Source of the DNA: Glandiceps talaboti
Lineage: Eukaryota; Hemichordata; Enteropneusta; Spengelidae
Direction: 5' to 3'
Length of the DNA: 64,000 bases
Assembly (NCBI RefSeq): GCF_964340395.1
Contig: NC_135557.1
Span: forward strand, 8,643,960 to 8,707,959
In this document: positions 1 to 12,752 of the stretch, piece by piece
How the letters are laid out: each line of letters begins with the position of its first letter
Numbering within the stretch: position 1 is the first letter of the stretch
Notes under the pieces: generated by a model
Databases searched by the model: none
The model's input: only the letters and a program-made list of their open reading frames with translations
Told to the model about the DNA's origin: nothing
Made by a program: the position numbers and the translations under genes

Positions 1-1127
1 CATTGTACAAAATCCCTGTACCTGGGTGTCAGTTTGTCATTGTACAAAATCCCTGTACCTGGGTGTCAGTTTGTCATTGTATAAAATCCCTGTACCTGGG
101 TGTCAGTCTGTCATTGTACAAAATCCCTGTACCTGGGTGTCAATCTGTCATTGTACAAAATCCCTGTACCTGGGTGTCAGTTTGTCATTGTACAAAATCC
201 CTGTATCTGGGTGTCAGTTTGTCTTTGTACAAAATCCCTGTACCTGGGTGTCAGTTTGTCATTGTACAAAATCCCTGTACCTGGGTGTCAGTTTGTCATT
301 GTACAAAATCCCTGTACCTGGGTGTCAATCTGTCATTGTACAAAATCCCTGTACCTGGTTGTCAGTTTGTCATTGTACAAAATCCCTGTACCTGGGTGTC
401 AGTTTGTCATTGTACAAAATCCCTGTACCTGGGTGTCAGTTTGTCATTGTACAAAATCCCTGTACCTGGGTGTCAATCTGTCATTGTATAAAATCCCTGT
501 ACCTGGGTGTCAGTCTGTCATTGTACAAAATCCCTGTACCTGGGTGTCAGTTTGTCATTGTACAAAATCCCTGTACCTGGTTGTCAGTTTGTCATTGTAT
601 AAAATCCCTGTATCTGGGTGTCAATCTGTCATTGTACAAAATCCCTGTATCTGGGTGTCAGTTTGTCTTTGTATAAAATCCCTGTACCTGGTTGTCAGTT
701 TGTCATTGTATAAAATCCCTGTACCTGGTTGTCAGTTTGTCTTTGTACAAAATCCCTGTATCTGGGTGTCAATCTGTCATTGTACAAAATCCCTGTACCT
801 GGGTGTCAGTTTGTCATTGTACAAAATCCCTGTACCTGGTTGTCAGTTTGTCATTGTATAAAATCCCTGTATCTGGGTGTCAATCTGTCATTGTACAAAA
901 TCCCTGTATCTGGGTGTCAATCTGTCATTGTACAAAATCCCTGTACCTGGTTGTCAGTTTGTCATTGTACACAATCCCTGTACCTGGGTGTCAGTCTGTC
1001 ATTGTACAAAATCCCTGTACCTGGGTGTCAGTTTGTCATTGTACAAAATCCCTGTACCTGGGTGTCAGTTTGTCATTGTACAAAATCCCTGTACCTGGGT
1101 GTCAGTTTGTCATTGTACAAAATCCAT
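1..1127. repeat. 37-bp minisatellite array, about 30 copies
   Basis: Head-to-tail copies of a 37-bp unit built around TTGTACAAAATCCCTGTACC and GGGTGTCAGTTTGT. Copies differ by a few substitutions (ACCTGGG/ATCTGGG/ACCTGGT, TACAAAAT/TATAAAAT, CAGTTTGT/CAATCTGT). The array begins before the window and ends near 1127, where the last copy degenerates. The unit has no stop in its frames and is not a multiple of three, so long open frames arise automatically. I do not read them as genes. Confidence 0.95.
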
Positions 1128-1774
1128 GTTAGTTACGTTGTATAGTTTTGGCTTGTTTTATCTTTGTAACATTAGAAATAACATTTTCATCAGGAAATGA
1201 TGGAAAGACATGTTGACTTCTTTGATGATGAGTGATTTTACTGAACACCAGGGATTTTATGGGTGAACCCAGGGTACATGTGTATGTTCAGGTGAACACC
1301 CCACCCCCACCCCGGATAGCACATGCAAACCCCCTGTACGTAACGGAATACACATGGTATGGGGAAAAATGCAATGCATCTCGGAATGGGCAACAGGTTT
1401 ATTGATGAATTTGTGATTAATATGATCATTAGCTACATATAATACTACATTTAAGTACTTGTATGCCTTCTTGTAAAATCATATATTTTTTAGTTGTCAA
1501 ATTTATAGTTTCACACTTTACAAACTAAGACTCAGAGATGGAGAATACAATGTATATAAACCAGGTATTCACCAATAGATTGCCTATATGACCTACAGAC
1601 ATGTATTTATATATGTATTGACTATTGTAAATCAGAAATTGACTTACTTTTCAAAATATCATTAAAAAACCTAATTAAAATCAATCAGTTGATTATTGCG
1701 ATTTTTGAATGCTGTGAATTGAATTCTGTGATTTTTTACTCTTCAGATAAGGGTGTGCAACACAGGAGAGCAAC
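1128..1774. other. non-coding flank between minisatellite and HYOU1-like exon 1
   Basis: AT-rich sequence with no convincing exon. It includes a short C-rich patch near 1298-1315. The part just upstream of the HYOU1-like start codon at 1775 would hold its promoter and 5' UTR, but I see no TATA box or other clear core element. Confidence 0.5.
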
Positions 1775-3231
1775 ATGTCTAAATTAAGTCTGTGTTTCCT
1801 AGTGGTGAGTTTAGTGGTGCTATTTGATGGCAGTGAAGGCTTAGGTGTTATGTCTATTGACTTGGGTAGTGAATGGCTCAAAATGGCACTTGTCAAGGTA
1901 AGCAAATATAGTGATTGTATTTTTCATGATGTCGATGATATTGATGCCAACTCATGTACACTTAGTCTAGTTTCTATACATGTAGTTGTTCTCTATGATC
2001 TCTTTCTAATGTCTAGTCAAATGGACAAATTCTACTGAAAATCTACCTAAATCTCCTGCTGAAAGGATGAACAATACAAATGTACATGTCAGTAGTAATC
2101 CATCACAGGCATAATTGTAATTTGTTCCTTCATTCAGTTTATAAACTCATCCTTCAGTTTGAATGTACATGTAAGTGAGTAGTCTGTAAGGTAAGCTGTG
2201 ACGGGGCGCCCTCACACATTGGTCAACCCATCGGCCGGTGACGGCAGAATGGCACGACACATCTTATAGTCTAGTAAGTGATGTGAGGAAAATATCACCA
2301 TGTTGATATCAACATTCCAATAGCAAAAACTATCACTAGTGTTAGTGGTAAAAACGTAATTCTATTCTAGAGAAATTCATTTGTCTATGAGGTGGAGATG
2401 ATCGTAACGTGTATAGGATAATAGACACCATTCTACTTACATGTACATGCATGCCGTGTTTCAGAGTTTTACAATCAATGTTTATATTGTTTCTTACAGC
2501 CTGGCGTTCCCATGGCAATAGTTTATAACAAGTAAGTAATATACAGAATTTAATAATTCAATTTCATCGGACATTGCTGAAGGTGTGTGTAACATCTACA
2601 TTTCTCATTATCAATACTACTATATACATGTCGTTAGAAAATAATAACACTTTGACAACAGCGCCCTCAAGCCACAACACATTTAGTTTGTGAAGGATGC
2701 TCATTTGCATATCCATTAGCTCATTTGCATATATTTATATTTGATAGTCTTGTACCACATTCTCTAAGAGAATTTTATGATGTACAAGTGTTAGTGTGGT
2801 GTTCTTAGGATATATGCATAAGTATTTGTGGTATTCTTTGTGGTCATACTTTCATGAGTGTATGTGATCTGAGTGAAATTGTAGAAGAAAATGCCACATG
2901 TACTCGTTCAAAAACCTTTACGGCTCTGTTTACACAATGCTGTTTGAAAATGCAACTATTCTGTTGCCTTTGCACCTACCGTTTCCATGGAAACAACAGA
3001 AACACACTTGAAAATGCAGCCAAAAGTGAATCAGTTTGAAAGATGAAGTCCACATAAACAGGCAAAGACGGAAAGATTTTTAAAAAACGTCACTGAAAGC
3101 ATACATAATCAGTTTAACGTATGTTAACCAAAAAAACTACTTTTTTTGACAGGGAATCCAAATGAAAAACACCAGTTGTGGTGTCCATGAGGAATGGAGA
3201 AAGAATATTTGGTGATGATGCATCAGGAATG
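1775..3231 (+). pseudogene. HYOU1: HYOU1 (ER Hsp70-family chaperone) 5' fragment, three exons, in-frame TGA
   Basis: HYOU1/GRP170 is an ER-lumen Hsp70-superfamily chaperone and nucleotide-exchange factor. Exon 1 (1775-1897) encodes a signal peptide (hydrophobic LCFLVVSLVVLF) followed by GVMSIDLGSEWLKMALVK, the family's first ATP-binding strand. Its donor is GTAAGC. Exon 2 (2500-2531) encodes PGVPMAIVYNK with a TTACAG acceptor and GTAAGT donor. Exon 3 (3153-3231) encodes KTPVVVSMRNGERIFGDDAS and has a GTGAGA donor. Phases match across all three. In exon 3 the codon after ESK is TGA (3163-3165), where the family has arginine, so one CGA-to-TGA change would explain it. I found no further HYOU1 exons before the OAF exon at 6637. 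The family is about 1,000 residues, so over 90% is missing. A pseudogene or partial duplicate is most likely. A sequence error or polymorphic null allele is possible. Confidence 0.75.
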
Positions 3232-6200
3232 GTGAGAATTAATTTGTAAATTTGTGTCATTTATTTTCTCTTTGTCTCTTTCTGTGTTGAACAGATTGTA
3301 TAATATAACAGTTAACAAGAGAATACTACAGTGGTAATCAAAGTTTTTGGCTTACTAAGATAGTCACAAACTAAACTATATGTATTGTTGTGACGTGGAT
3401 ATAAGCAGGACATTGGTTTATTTATACTCTCAGCAGGGTGGCATTACTGATAGCTATTTTTTCTTCAATGGCCACACACTATTTTGATACCAGGATGATT
3501 ACAACAAATGCATTGCTATCAACTGCTTGTGTTATCTACCACATAGAATAATAGTTTTAGTTTGTGTCTATCTTTAAGCCGAAACCTTGGTTGCCACAGT
3601 AGTATCTTATAACAATTTACCTATTGTGATTATGAGATTTATTTCTATCCCATCTTGGCATAAATCTTTTAAAACTGCACTAACTTCAACGGAGGACCAT
3701 TTTATGGAACTTTCATATAATGACTTGCTCGTAATATCGTACACCCTGCACAGTTTTGAACGTAATTTGTATAGCTGTACTTATAAGGGGTGGACCATTT
3801 TATATCCTGGAGGGGGCTTGGAAGATTGGTGGAGAGTCATTTTTTTTCCACCTGCTTGCCTATGAATTTTTCTCCTTCGCCTATGCTGGCAACTGTTTTT
3901 TTCTTTCCATCTTTGAGATATCAAAGTTTGTTTGGATTACTGGATATCATTCTTTGCTCATTTTAGAAAATTGTGAGTGACTTGAGGGGCCTTGTCAACA
4001 TGAGTCAAAGACGAGTACTATAACATTATGTCATCACAATATAACCTATAATGTATGAGAGTAAATATCTGGTGTATAATCTCTGTGATTCCATACAATC
4101 TTGAAATCTGCTACATCATTAAGAACCCTCACAATCTACTTTCATTTGTTAACCAAGAGATATTATGAATGGAGTTAGTTTGTCACCATTTTTGTTATCT
4201 TTGCAATACAATATAAGTTGAATATAAAAGCTGTGATATTTTATGTAAATGTTTGCTATGTAATGATCTGTTCAGTTACTACACATACCTGTATGTCTTT
4301 TAGCTTTCTCTCTCCATGCTAACACCTACCCAATCACTTTTTGCAAAGTTGTTTATTATAGTTTTATTTATTTATTTACTTTTGATTTCTATATCTCCAC
4401 AAAAAAAAGTGTAATGTGCAGCACAAAGCTGGGTATGGAAGTGTGCTCAATTGTTATTGTCACTATATAATCATGTTACTGTAATTTGAAAGTCAAGTTC
4501 ATATCTACTTACTGTGACACAATACGTACCAAGACTTTAAAATGTTTGACAAGAACTGAAATCATTTGATACATAAAATATGACACTTGTAATTATTTAC
4601 ATTGAATTCTCGATATCTGAAATAGAATTTTACAACCTATGTACATCTTTATCGACATCATAACTTCATAGACTACACATGTATTACTCTAGGTCTGCAT
4701 GTAAGAAAGGGAATGCCACTCCAGGTAATATGTATTTTCATAAACTTTATATAGGTTCTGGAGAGTCATTTCATAATTTCACGTCACATACTTTTCAGTT
4801 GGTTGCCATGAAACACCAACTTGAATCTACATTTATATTTCTTCAGAATGTTGTTCTTTCAACATTGCATTATGGGTTACACACAGAATATTCATTAGAT
4901 GCACACTGAATATTCATTAGATGCACACTGAATATTCATTAGATACTGAATATTCATTAGATGCACACTGATTATTAATTAGATGTGCACTGAATATTCA
5001 TTAGATGAACACTGAATATTCATTAGGTGCACACTGAATATTCATTAGATGCACAGAATATATAGGTGCATACTGAATATTCATTAGTGCACTGAATATT
5101 CATTAGGTGCACACTGAATATTCATCAGGTGCACACTGAATATTGATGACTTTCAAAAGCTTAATTCTTTCCTATAAAGATTACAGTCGAAATTATAAAA
5201 TTACTCTCCACAACCAAAATTTGATGAAAATACTTTTATTTCCTGGAGTTGGACTCCCCTGTAACTATTTTGCTCTATTTTGACCCGCTAGTCTCTAGCG
5301 TAAGGTAAAATGTTATTACAGATATTGAGAAATTGTTGAGTACTGAATAATCTGTGAATAAAAGATGTAGTTTTGATGTTTACAACAAAGGAAAGACAAC
5401 ACAAAATGAAGTGATGATGAAAATATAATATTGAATTAATTAAATAATTGCGTGATCAGGGACTGTAGTAGACAGATCGAGACGTTTCCAATTTACCGAT
5501 CTAAAGTAACTATATTGTCCTGAAGTGATGATATTCAAAATTCTATTGTAATGTGTCATGGTACATGTAGAAGGACTTGAGGTACATTTTTTTTTTCAAA
5601 TCATAGGTGATACCAAGTAAGTACGTGAATCACAGTGTCTTATCTCGTCACACATAGGATGATAACCTGTTATGCTGTTCTACTTTCTATACTTGTAAAC
5701 ATCTATATATGCATAATATGACAATGAAAACTTAGATATAGCTACAGAACAAAACATGCATCATAGTTTTTAAAATAATTTTAATTTTCATTGCATCCAT
5801 TGATACAAAGTTTATGCAGCTCTCAGATCTCTAACTCAGTTGTCATGATTTGTAATAAATGTCTGACAGCAAATATGTTCATTTAGTTTTCACCAAATTA
5901 TATTTAGTAAATATATATAAATATATAAATGTACATATATACATGCTATAAGTATAGAAGTAGTTTTTTCCCCAAAAAAGTTTATTTTCTGTGATATGCA
6001 TATTATTATGTTGTAAGTAGCCTGTAAGTTGCTAGTAAAGCCTATGTAATGCATTGTGTCTCCTTTGTATGTACATTACCAAATCTGTTGGACATTGCTT
6101 GGAGCTATACTTACTGGTATCAGGTATCAGGGGAAGTCATTTTCCACAGTGTTAGAAGTCACCTTATACACTTATCAGGGGGTGTCACTTTGCACTATTA

Positions 6201-6636
6201 TCAGGGCTGTCATGGTACATATTATCAGGGAATGTACATGTAATTTGACAGGGGGTGTCACTTGTTACACTTAACAGAGGAAGTCACTTTATACATTTGA
6301 TAGGGGGGTGTCACCTCATACACTTGCTTGCACGAAATTAGTGCTGGGTGTCTGTATCAGAGGAGTGATTTGTAGTGCAATTAGTTGATAATTACCCACG
6401 TATTTGCTTACCAAGGAGACAGGATACATTGACATTCGCGTAGAAATTGTACAAAAGATGCATTTTTTGCTACAGTAAATGGTTATTGCAACTTATGGAG
6501 ATGTGCCTGCACACTACCAAAACTGCTAGATCATTTTATCAAAGTTTAATTTTAACTGTGTCATTCTCAATAGAAAAATGATCAATAGTACATTGCACAA
6601 CTTACTGTGAAATTTTGTGTTTTATGTTTCCAACAG
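3232..6636. other. non-coding region with minor tandem repeats
   Basis: No exon of HYOU1 or OAF type could be recognised on either strand. The stretch is AT-rich and holds the 22-bp array listed separately (4886-5145). Around 6120-6320 there is a loose ~30-bp repeat built on TATCAGGGGGTGTCAC. If the OAF gene is real, its upstream exons would be expected here or further upstream, but I could not find them. Confidence 0.4.
4886..5145. repeat. 22-23-bp minisatellite
   Basis: About eleven imperfect copies of a unit containing TGAATATTCATTAGATGCAC. Some copies are shortened. The array is non-coding, with stops in all frames. Confidence 0.85.
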
Positions 6637-6914
6637 GAAGTAACTTTACGTACAACAATTTGATAAGCGCCACCAAACCATTGACGTCAGTACAGAGCCC
6701 TAGTTGTCGGGACGTGACCAAAGTTGACAAGCCGTGCAGCTGTCGATTTGAGATCACTATTGGCTGGTATCCATGTGGACTGAAATACTGTAAAGGCAGA
6801 GACTCTGTTGGTAAAGTTGTCAGCTATAGATGTGGCATCAAGACATGTCGTAAGCATAGAGTGTTTGAGTACCATGTCAGCCAAAAACAACTCTGTCTGT
6901 GGGATGAAATATAA
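6637..6914 (+). CDS. OAF: OAF (out at first homolog), terminal coding exon
   Basis: OAF is a secreted cysteine-rich protein conserved from flies to vertebrates. The exon follows an acceptor TTTCCAACAG (ends 6636) and is entered in phase 1, so it starts with the last two bases of a split codon and reads on to TAA at 6912-6914. The diagnostic C-terminal pattern is present: ITIGWYPCGLKYCKGRD, then YRCGIKTCRKH, then QKQLCLWDE at the end, with eight cysteines in the last ~70 residues. This matches the conserved C-terminus of the family. Upstream OAF exons were not recognised, so the gene is either split by a long intron reaching out of the window or is a partial copy. The last coding bases and stop are tandemly duplicated just downstream. 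The frame itself is intact. Confidence 0.75.
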
Positions 6915-6989
6915 ACTGATGATGAGGGTTACCATGTCAACCAAAAACAACTCTGTCTGTGGGATGAAGTATAAACTGATGATGAGGGT
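6870..6989 (+). repeat. 60-bp tandem duplication spanning the OAF stop codon
   Basis: Two adjacent 60-bp copies starting at TACCATGTCA (6870 and 6930) with very few differences. The first copy carries the end of the OAF coding exon (QKQLCLWDEI and stop). The second lies after the stop and would be in the 3' UTR. Confidence 0.9.
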
Positions 6990-9724
6990 ATAAATTCAAC
7001 TTCAACTCTTGGCTATCAGATTTAGCCTTGGAGTGAACTGATGTCCAGTTTCCTATATGCGTTATGATCACTGCAATCATCTCCACCGTATAGTCAAACT
7101 GGTTACTCTAGCACAAGATTCTGTGCTTACGTCAGACAGCAATAGTTTAATGGTATTGGAGCATTGATATAAATGTCAAAACAGCTTTAATAATTGAATA
7201 TTAATGAGCAATTGTCTGAATTAAGTAACCAATTACATCCACCTGTCAGTTTGTGATGGCTTGCTACTGACATCCGCTGTTCACTCTTTCCCCAGCTGGC
7301 AGTTTAGCCTGATTTTTGGTGAAATTCGTCAGTTTGGCTATACATGGAGAGGATAGTGATTGTAGAAAATATTGACAAGTATAGGACTAGACTAAATGAA
7401 CTACTTCATCTACAGTTTTCTATTGATGACCATTTACTACATGTACTACCATATACACATTTGGTAGTCTAGATACATGTACATGATTTAGTAGTCTATT
7501 ATCTATGGACTACTGAGCTCTTTGAATTTGTCACAGGTGATATAGGTCAAGCTATAAAGTATTGTGAGGCAATAAAAAATATGAATCTGTTATTACAGCA
7601 GATGAAGTCATTGCAAAGACAGACATGAATCATAAAAGATCATTAGTTAGTGTTCACAGCCGTGCCCATTTTTATGTTTCATACATTTTTTCAGAGTGTC
7701 TACTGACAAGTGACTGTCAGCTGCAAATTATTGTATACACAAAATAACCAGTAACAAGTTGATTGAATCAACAGTCACACTGAATGTACGAGATTTATAT
7801 TAGCTTTGGTGACGATGAAAGCATAAGAACATCTTTCCGGTGCAAAGTGATATCCGAAGTTTGTTATGTAGAATATGGACTTTTCAATGTACCAAAGCAC
7901 TCCTATGAAAACAGTCAAAATCAATGCAGATTTCTTCTGATAACTTGGCTGTTTTATTATTGGTGAACTTGACATACAGGGTTCAAAACTAAACATAACT
8001 CATTGTCACATCTGGCTGGTTGAACTGTTTACCTACAGTTTTCTGTTAATTTTGATTGATTTACAAATGTAACAGACTACCACATTATACATTTGGTAGG
8101 CTAGATATAATGTTGTTTAGCTGTCTATTTGACTACTGCCAAACTTGAGCCATGTAGAGGGCGCTGTGCATGACCTACATCACCTGATAATACACTGCAC
8201 TGAATATTGAATTTAAGAGTACAACACTGTGTGTAAGAAATTTGATGAAAATATAATGCACCTAAATGGTAAATGAACCCAGAATTTACAGACAAGTCAG
8301 TAATAGTGATATGTGTTAGGGGGTCAAATACTAATGGCTGCCTAGCTTAGCACTCATCATAACTTCCCAACTTGTATAGTACAAGTACCTAACTACAGTT
8401 TTACACAGACATGGGAACGCATAAAGAGCTATTTCTTAGGAGTCAAATGATTAACTTGGACAAGATTAGCGATAGTCTGAACTCCATAGCATGTACACAT
8501 GTATGCAATTGTATACTAGGCCCACCTAACTACAATCTTATGCACACAAAAAAATGCAAAAACAGTTTGTACAAAAAGCATGAAAACAATCGAGAATAGT
8601 AAGTAATTTGTAGAATGCTAGAAAGAAAATATTGTCAATCAATCAATCATTTTTATTTGAAATGTTGTGTGTATTAAAGAGACACAAGTTGAGTTTATAC
8701 ATTTTAGGACATAATTTTTTATGTATGTTTGAAAATTACAGCATTTTACTTTCAGAAGCTCATTTAGCCACCACTTACAATTAACTGAACTCAAACCTGG
8801 TATTAAGATATAACTTATAAATAATCCAATGACATAATTTATTATATGTATACAAAAATGTCAAGGAAATTCCAACTATGCAATTAACTGTTCTAATTAT
8901 GTCAGAACCAGTGTGCCCTCTAAGCCAATTTGAGATGCCAGTGACACACACAATTACTAGTGACGCACCAACATTTAGTATTTCCGTATTTCTTACTATG
9001 TGGTGACTCACAAGAAATCCCAGTTTTTCTCAACTGGACTCAACAACAACAATATTTTGCTATCATTGGAGGGCACACTGGCCAGAAGACAATTGTAATG
9101 TCATCGAAGGCATGCATTGACATTAACGTTAGACTAGAATAGATTAGTTGAGATTTTATTTCAATATTTTCTGTCGAGTTAAAGGTTTCTAAACTCAACG
9201 TGTGTCACTTTCACCATACAAGTGAGTACAAAGAAGCAAGTTAATCTTTCAAAGCAATAGACATAGAGAAAATAAACTCCTAAAGGTTTTCACCATTAAT
9301 ACAATATGCAATATTAATAGTAGTGTACCTTTATCACAATGCATATTTTATGATATGATTATTATTTCATATTATACGTTCAGCTTCACATATGTATAAC
9401 TTTGCTTTAATTATGATTTTATTACCAATTTTGTGATTGTGTGCAAATTATGTTATGGTGTGGTGAGGGTGTTTTGATTTCTTGTGGTTATATTTACAGT
9501 TACCTAGCACTGTACTTTATAATTACTGACAGCTACAAAGTGCTGTGATGACTTTTTAAAACTTATATTTATATACATGTCTATTGTAATAAAGTTTCTA
9601 AGAAAAACAACAACATGTTGTCATCTGGCATTATTCATTTTAAACCCTTGAAACTGCAACAGAAACCATTTTCATGGTAAAAAGGTGGAAAAAATATTTT
9701 GTTTAATACCGTAAGTAGATTTTT
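6990..9724. other. possible OAF 3' UTR / intergenic DNA
   Basis: No convincing coding exon on either strand. Two related segments sit at about 7405-7510 and 8030-8150 (shared CTACAGTTTTCT, ACATTTGGTAG and TAGATA blocks), showing an old local duplication. A canonical AATAAA at 9588-9593 in an AT-rich context could be the OAF polyadenylation signal, which would imply a ~2.7-kb 3' UTR. That link is inference. Confidence 0.35.
9588..9593 (+). promoter_or_regulatory. candidate polyadenylation signal AATAAA
   Basis: Exact AATAAA hexamer on the plus strand, downstream of the OAF terminal exon. No transcript evidence is available, and such hexamers occur by chance in AT-rich DNA. Confidence 0.25.
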
Positions 9725-10740
9725 AGCAGAACTGAACTGTAGGTTCAGTAGTGCTACAGGCATGGCAAAGTGTCTTTCCGCCTGTCTGTGTGGATGTGTG
9801 TGTGTGTGTGTGTGTGTAAGCAACTTAAGGTCAAAAATTGCTGGACCGATTGCTTTGATATTTGGTGGTCATGTTACTTCTGGTGTCTAGTTGGGAAAGT
9901 GTTCAAATGAAAATGATTGCATCAGAGATGTGGGTTCTGGGTCAAAAAATGTGATTTTTGGTCAAAAACTTAAACTCCTAAAGTACTGGGCAGATTGGCA
10001 TGAAATTTGATAGGAACTTTCTTAGATGTAAATTAAAATTTGTTTACGATGTGATCATTCCCTTGGTAATATGCAAATTAGGGCTAAAATGCGTCTGGTC
10101 AAAAATCTATGATTCCAAAACTACTCAGCAGATTGGGCTGAAATTTAAGAGGGGTGCATCTGTTGGCGTATAGATGAAGAAATATAATAAAATATAATAA
10201 GCATATAATGAGCCTGTCAGTAATATTCAAATTAGGTGTAAAAATGTGAATTTTGGTCAAAAAATTATATCTGAAAAGGTACTAGGTCAGTGAGACTGCA
10301 ACTTGGTGAGATGTTTCGAGAAGTGTTATTCTGCAGATTTTCTTCAACACATTTTGACACAATTGGCCCTAGTAACCATGACCACGCCCTTAGCAACACC
10401 CGAATAGCAGTATATTTTGCTCAAATAACATAATCTGGTAGGCAAGTGAGCAAACATTCAAAAAATATATGCAAAGATCCTTAGCAACCATGACCACACC
10501 CATAGCAACAGCCAAAATGGTCGTGTATTTCACAAACATAACGAGGGATTAATAGACAATTGAACAAACATTCAAAAAATGTATGCAAATGTGCCTAGCA
10601 ACAAGACCACGCCCATAGCAACAGCCAAATGATCACATATACTGCAACAGGGATTAATCGACAATTGAATAAACATTCAAAAAATGTACGTAAATTTGCC
10701 TAGCACCAATACTCACATTCACTATTGTTATTTTGCTAGA
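9725..10740 (+). mobile_element. dispersed repeat family, copy A (TG microsatellite plus internal repeats)
   Basis: This segment aligns along its length with 32797-34315. The order of parts is the same: an AGAACTGAACTGTAGGTTCA head, TCTG/TG microsatellite, CAACTTAAGGTCAAAAATTG, internal sub-repeats resembling ACTGGGCAGATTGGCATGAAAT, then repeats containing GACCACGCCCATAGCAACAG. It has no coding capacity. A head, a central microsatellite and trailing tandem units are seen in some non-autonomous Helitron-like elements of marine invertebrates, but I cannot prove the class from termini. Confidence 0.65.
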
Positions 10741-10844
10741 CAACATGTTTGTGAAACATTATTTTCTTTCAAAACATATATGTAGTGTTATCTTTGTACT
10801 TTGGCATGTATAGTACATAAATGTACTTGTGAAAATAAATGTTG

Positions 10845-12185
10845 AATGCTCATCGCACTTTTACATCTCAAAACACACAAAACAAATTGACAATAATTGA
10901 GTCTTCAATTTGGTCGCAAAACTACGGATTTTAAAATGTGACCCTCCCCAAACATTGTCATGCAAAATATGACGCTCCCCAAGAACAGGTTTGCAAAATG
11001 TGACAACCCCCCCCCCCCCCCCCGATTCCTCAGCCCACCTGTAAATATTGAAGGCTCCCTTAAAGCAAGATATTTAGAAATGTTACGAAATCACTTGAAT
11101 ATCAGTGCCCATTTCAAACTAGATGACATTATCCATGAAATCTGGGTGTTTTTAGTGAAAATTTGGGACGTATCTTGAGCAAAGAAGTGTCTTAGATATC
11201 GGACAGTGCCCTAGACGAAGACTGCCAAGAAGCGCCATAAACTGTGATCGAGTTCCGGGGTGAAATTCGGTAGTAGGACAGTGTTCATGATAATTCGACA
11301 ATCAACTTTTGTGCGACAGTGATTACAATATCTCAATACCACTGTTTCAAGTGACGAAATTCATAATTTACGTGACAAATATACAAATCGGAGTGGAAGT
11401 TCTTGTCCGATTACTAAGTCATCGATGTAGGGTTATACATTCAGTGACTACGTCATCCACAAAATTGTTTCTGACTTTCACCCTCATACAAAAATACCCC
11501 AAGGAAAATGTCTAAGCAGCTATGATCGGTGTTACGGTTTTGCAGTGTTTAGCTAATAAATAATCGTAAAATAAGATAACTTTGTCAGAAAACTGCGACA
11601 GTGAGTGTATATAGTAAACATACAAAAAGTTATTTGGCTCTGTACACGAAAGCAATATTTATACAGATAAAGTGACAAACAGTACAAGACTGTCTAGTTA
11701 CCTTTCTCTGATAAGCATACACAATCTAGTTAATAATAATATATACAATATGCTTTCCATGTTGTGCATACTCTGCCTGATCTGGTTACATGCAAAAGTA
11801 CAGTTTTGAAAGGCTATTCATGTATTTCTTCAATAACAAAGTGATAAACTTGGCATCTGTTACTATAACTGTTAATTATATGTACATGTTTTAACAACAT
11901 TCACTGACAGTATGAGTGATAAGGTAAGATAGTACAATGAATAAAATGTATTGCTTTATTAAACCACAATATGTAAAGGACTCGTGTTCATCTCACTTTT
12001 ACATCTCAAAACACATCAAATAAATGACAATCACTGAATCTTCAATTTGGTCACAAAATTACACATTGTAAATTGTAACCCTCCCCTAAGAACAGGTTTG
12101 TAACATGTGACCCCCCCCCCCCATTCCTCCGGCCCTCCCACTCCTGTAAATACTGAATGCTTCCTTAATAACAAATAAGTTTCAG
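10845..12185 (+). repeat. pair of ~200-bp direct repeats separated by ~0.9 kb
   Basis: 10845-11075 and 11985-12185 share long diverged blocks: CACTTTTACATCTCAAAACA, TCTTCAATTTGGTC, CCCAAGAACAGGTTTG-type sequence, a poly-C tract, and a CCTGTAAATA..TGAA tail. The spacer has no recognisable gene. It could be two copies of one short element or terminal repeats of a larger one. Confidence 0.7.
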
Positions 12186-12214
12186 CAAGTAGCTCAATTC
12201 TGACCTCCCATGAT

Positions 12215-12600
12215 GGATAATTTTGAACACAATACAAAGAATTTTGACATGAATTCGCCCTTCTATTCAACTGGCATTCAGTGCACTGATTTAAGTATAG
12301 GAGTCACATCAGAATGACGACCCATACATACTCCTTCTAAGTTCTAGCAACCAGCCGAGCGGCGCAATTCTGAATGTGCGGAAGTTTGTTGATTTTATAC
12401 ACAGGCAAGCCACAGTGTTGCGAGATGAGAACCAAATAACTTATGTCTTGCCATCATTGAGCGCCAACCAATTACGAATCTCAACCCCGCAGGCTTCTAT
12501 GCAAGGAACAACAGTAGGGACAACATAGGCGTCATGTGATGTACAGTTGGGCGACGTCATCAGCATAAATAGCTGAATTTAACAACATGTACTACTCGAG
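12215..12600 (-). mobile_element. decayed non-LTR retrotransposon (CR1/L2-like) reverse transcriptase fragment
   Basis: Translating the minus strand gives the late part of a LINE reverse transcriptase. NSAIYADDVAQLYI carries the catalytic YADD box (codons at 12556-12567). It is followed by EIRNWLALNDGKT, a stop, and VIWFSS. After an internal deletion come GLPVYKINKLPHIQNCAARL and then HSDVTPILKSVH, the usual order downstream of the RT domain in CR1/L2/Jockey-type elements. Several in-frame stops (for example TGA after KSVH) and the deletion show it is dead. Confidence 0.75.
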
Positions 12601-12752
12601 TACCAGATCTATGCGTTGCGAGTATCATTGGCAACTCCTGTGTCTGGTACAGTCATGAGCGTTACCAGTTCTGTCATGCGCTGTCATGTGCAAGTAAAGG
12701 TCAAACCCCACTGCGTAATCTTCCTACGTCGACTGACTGACAGTTATATATT

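Noticed and set aside
3-1200. Several long overlapping open frames in the 37-bp array
   Set aside because: The unit lacks stops and its length is not a multiple of three, so the same repetitive peptide cycles through all frames. No start context, splice sites or non-repeat sequence supports a gene.
3163-3165. TGA in HYOU1-like exon 3 as selenocysteine
   Set aside because: The family has arginine here, the gene is otherwise truncated, and no SECIS-like element was recognised. A nonsense change is simpler.
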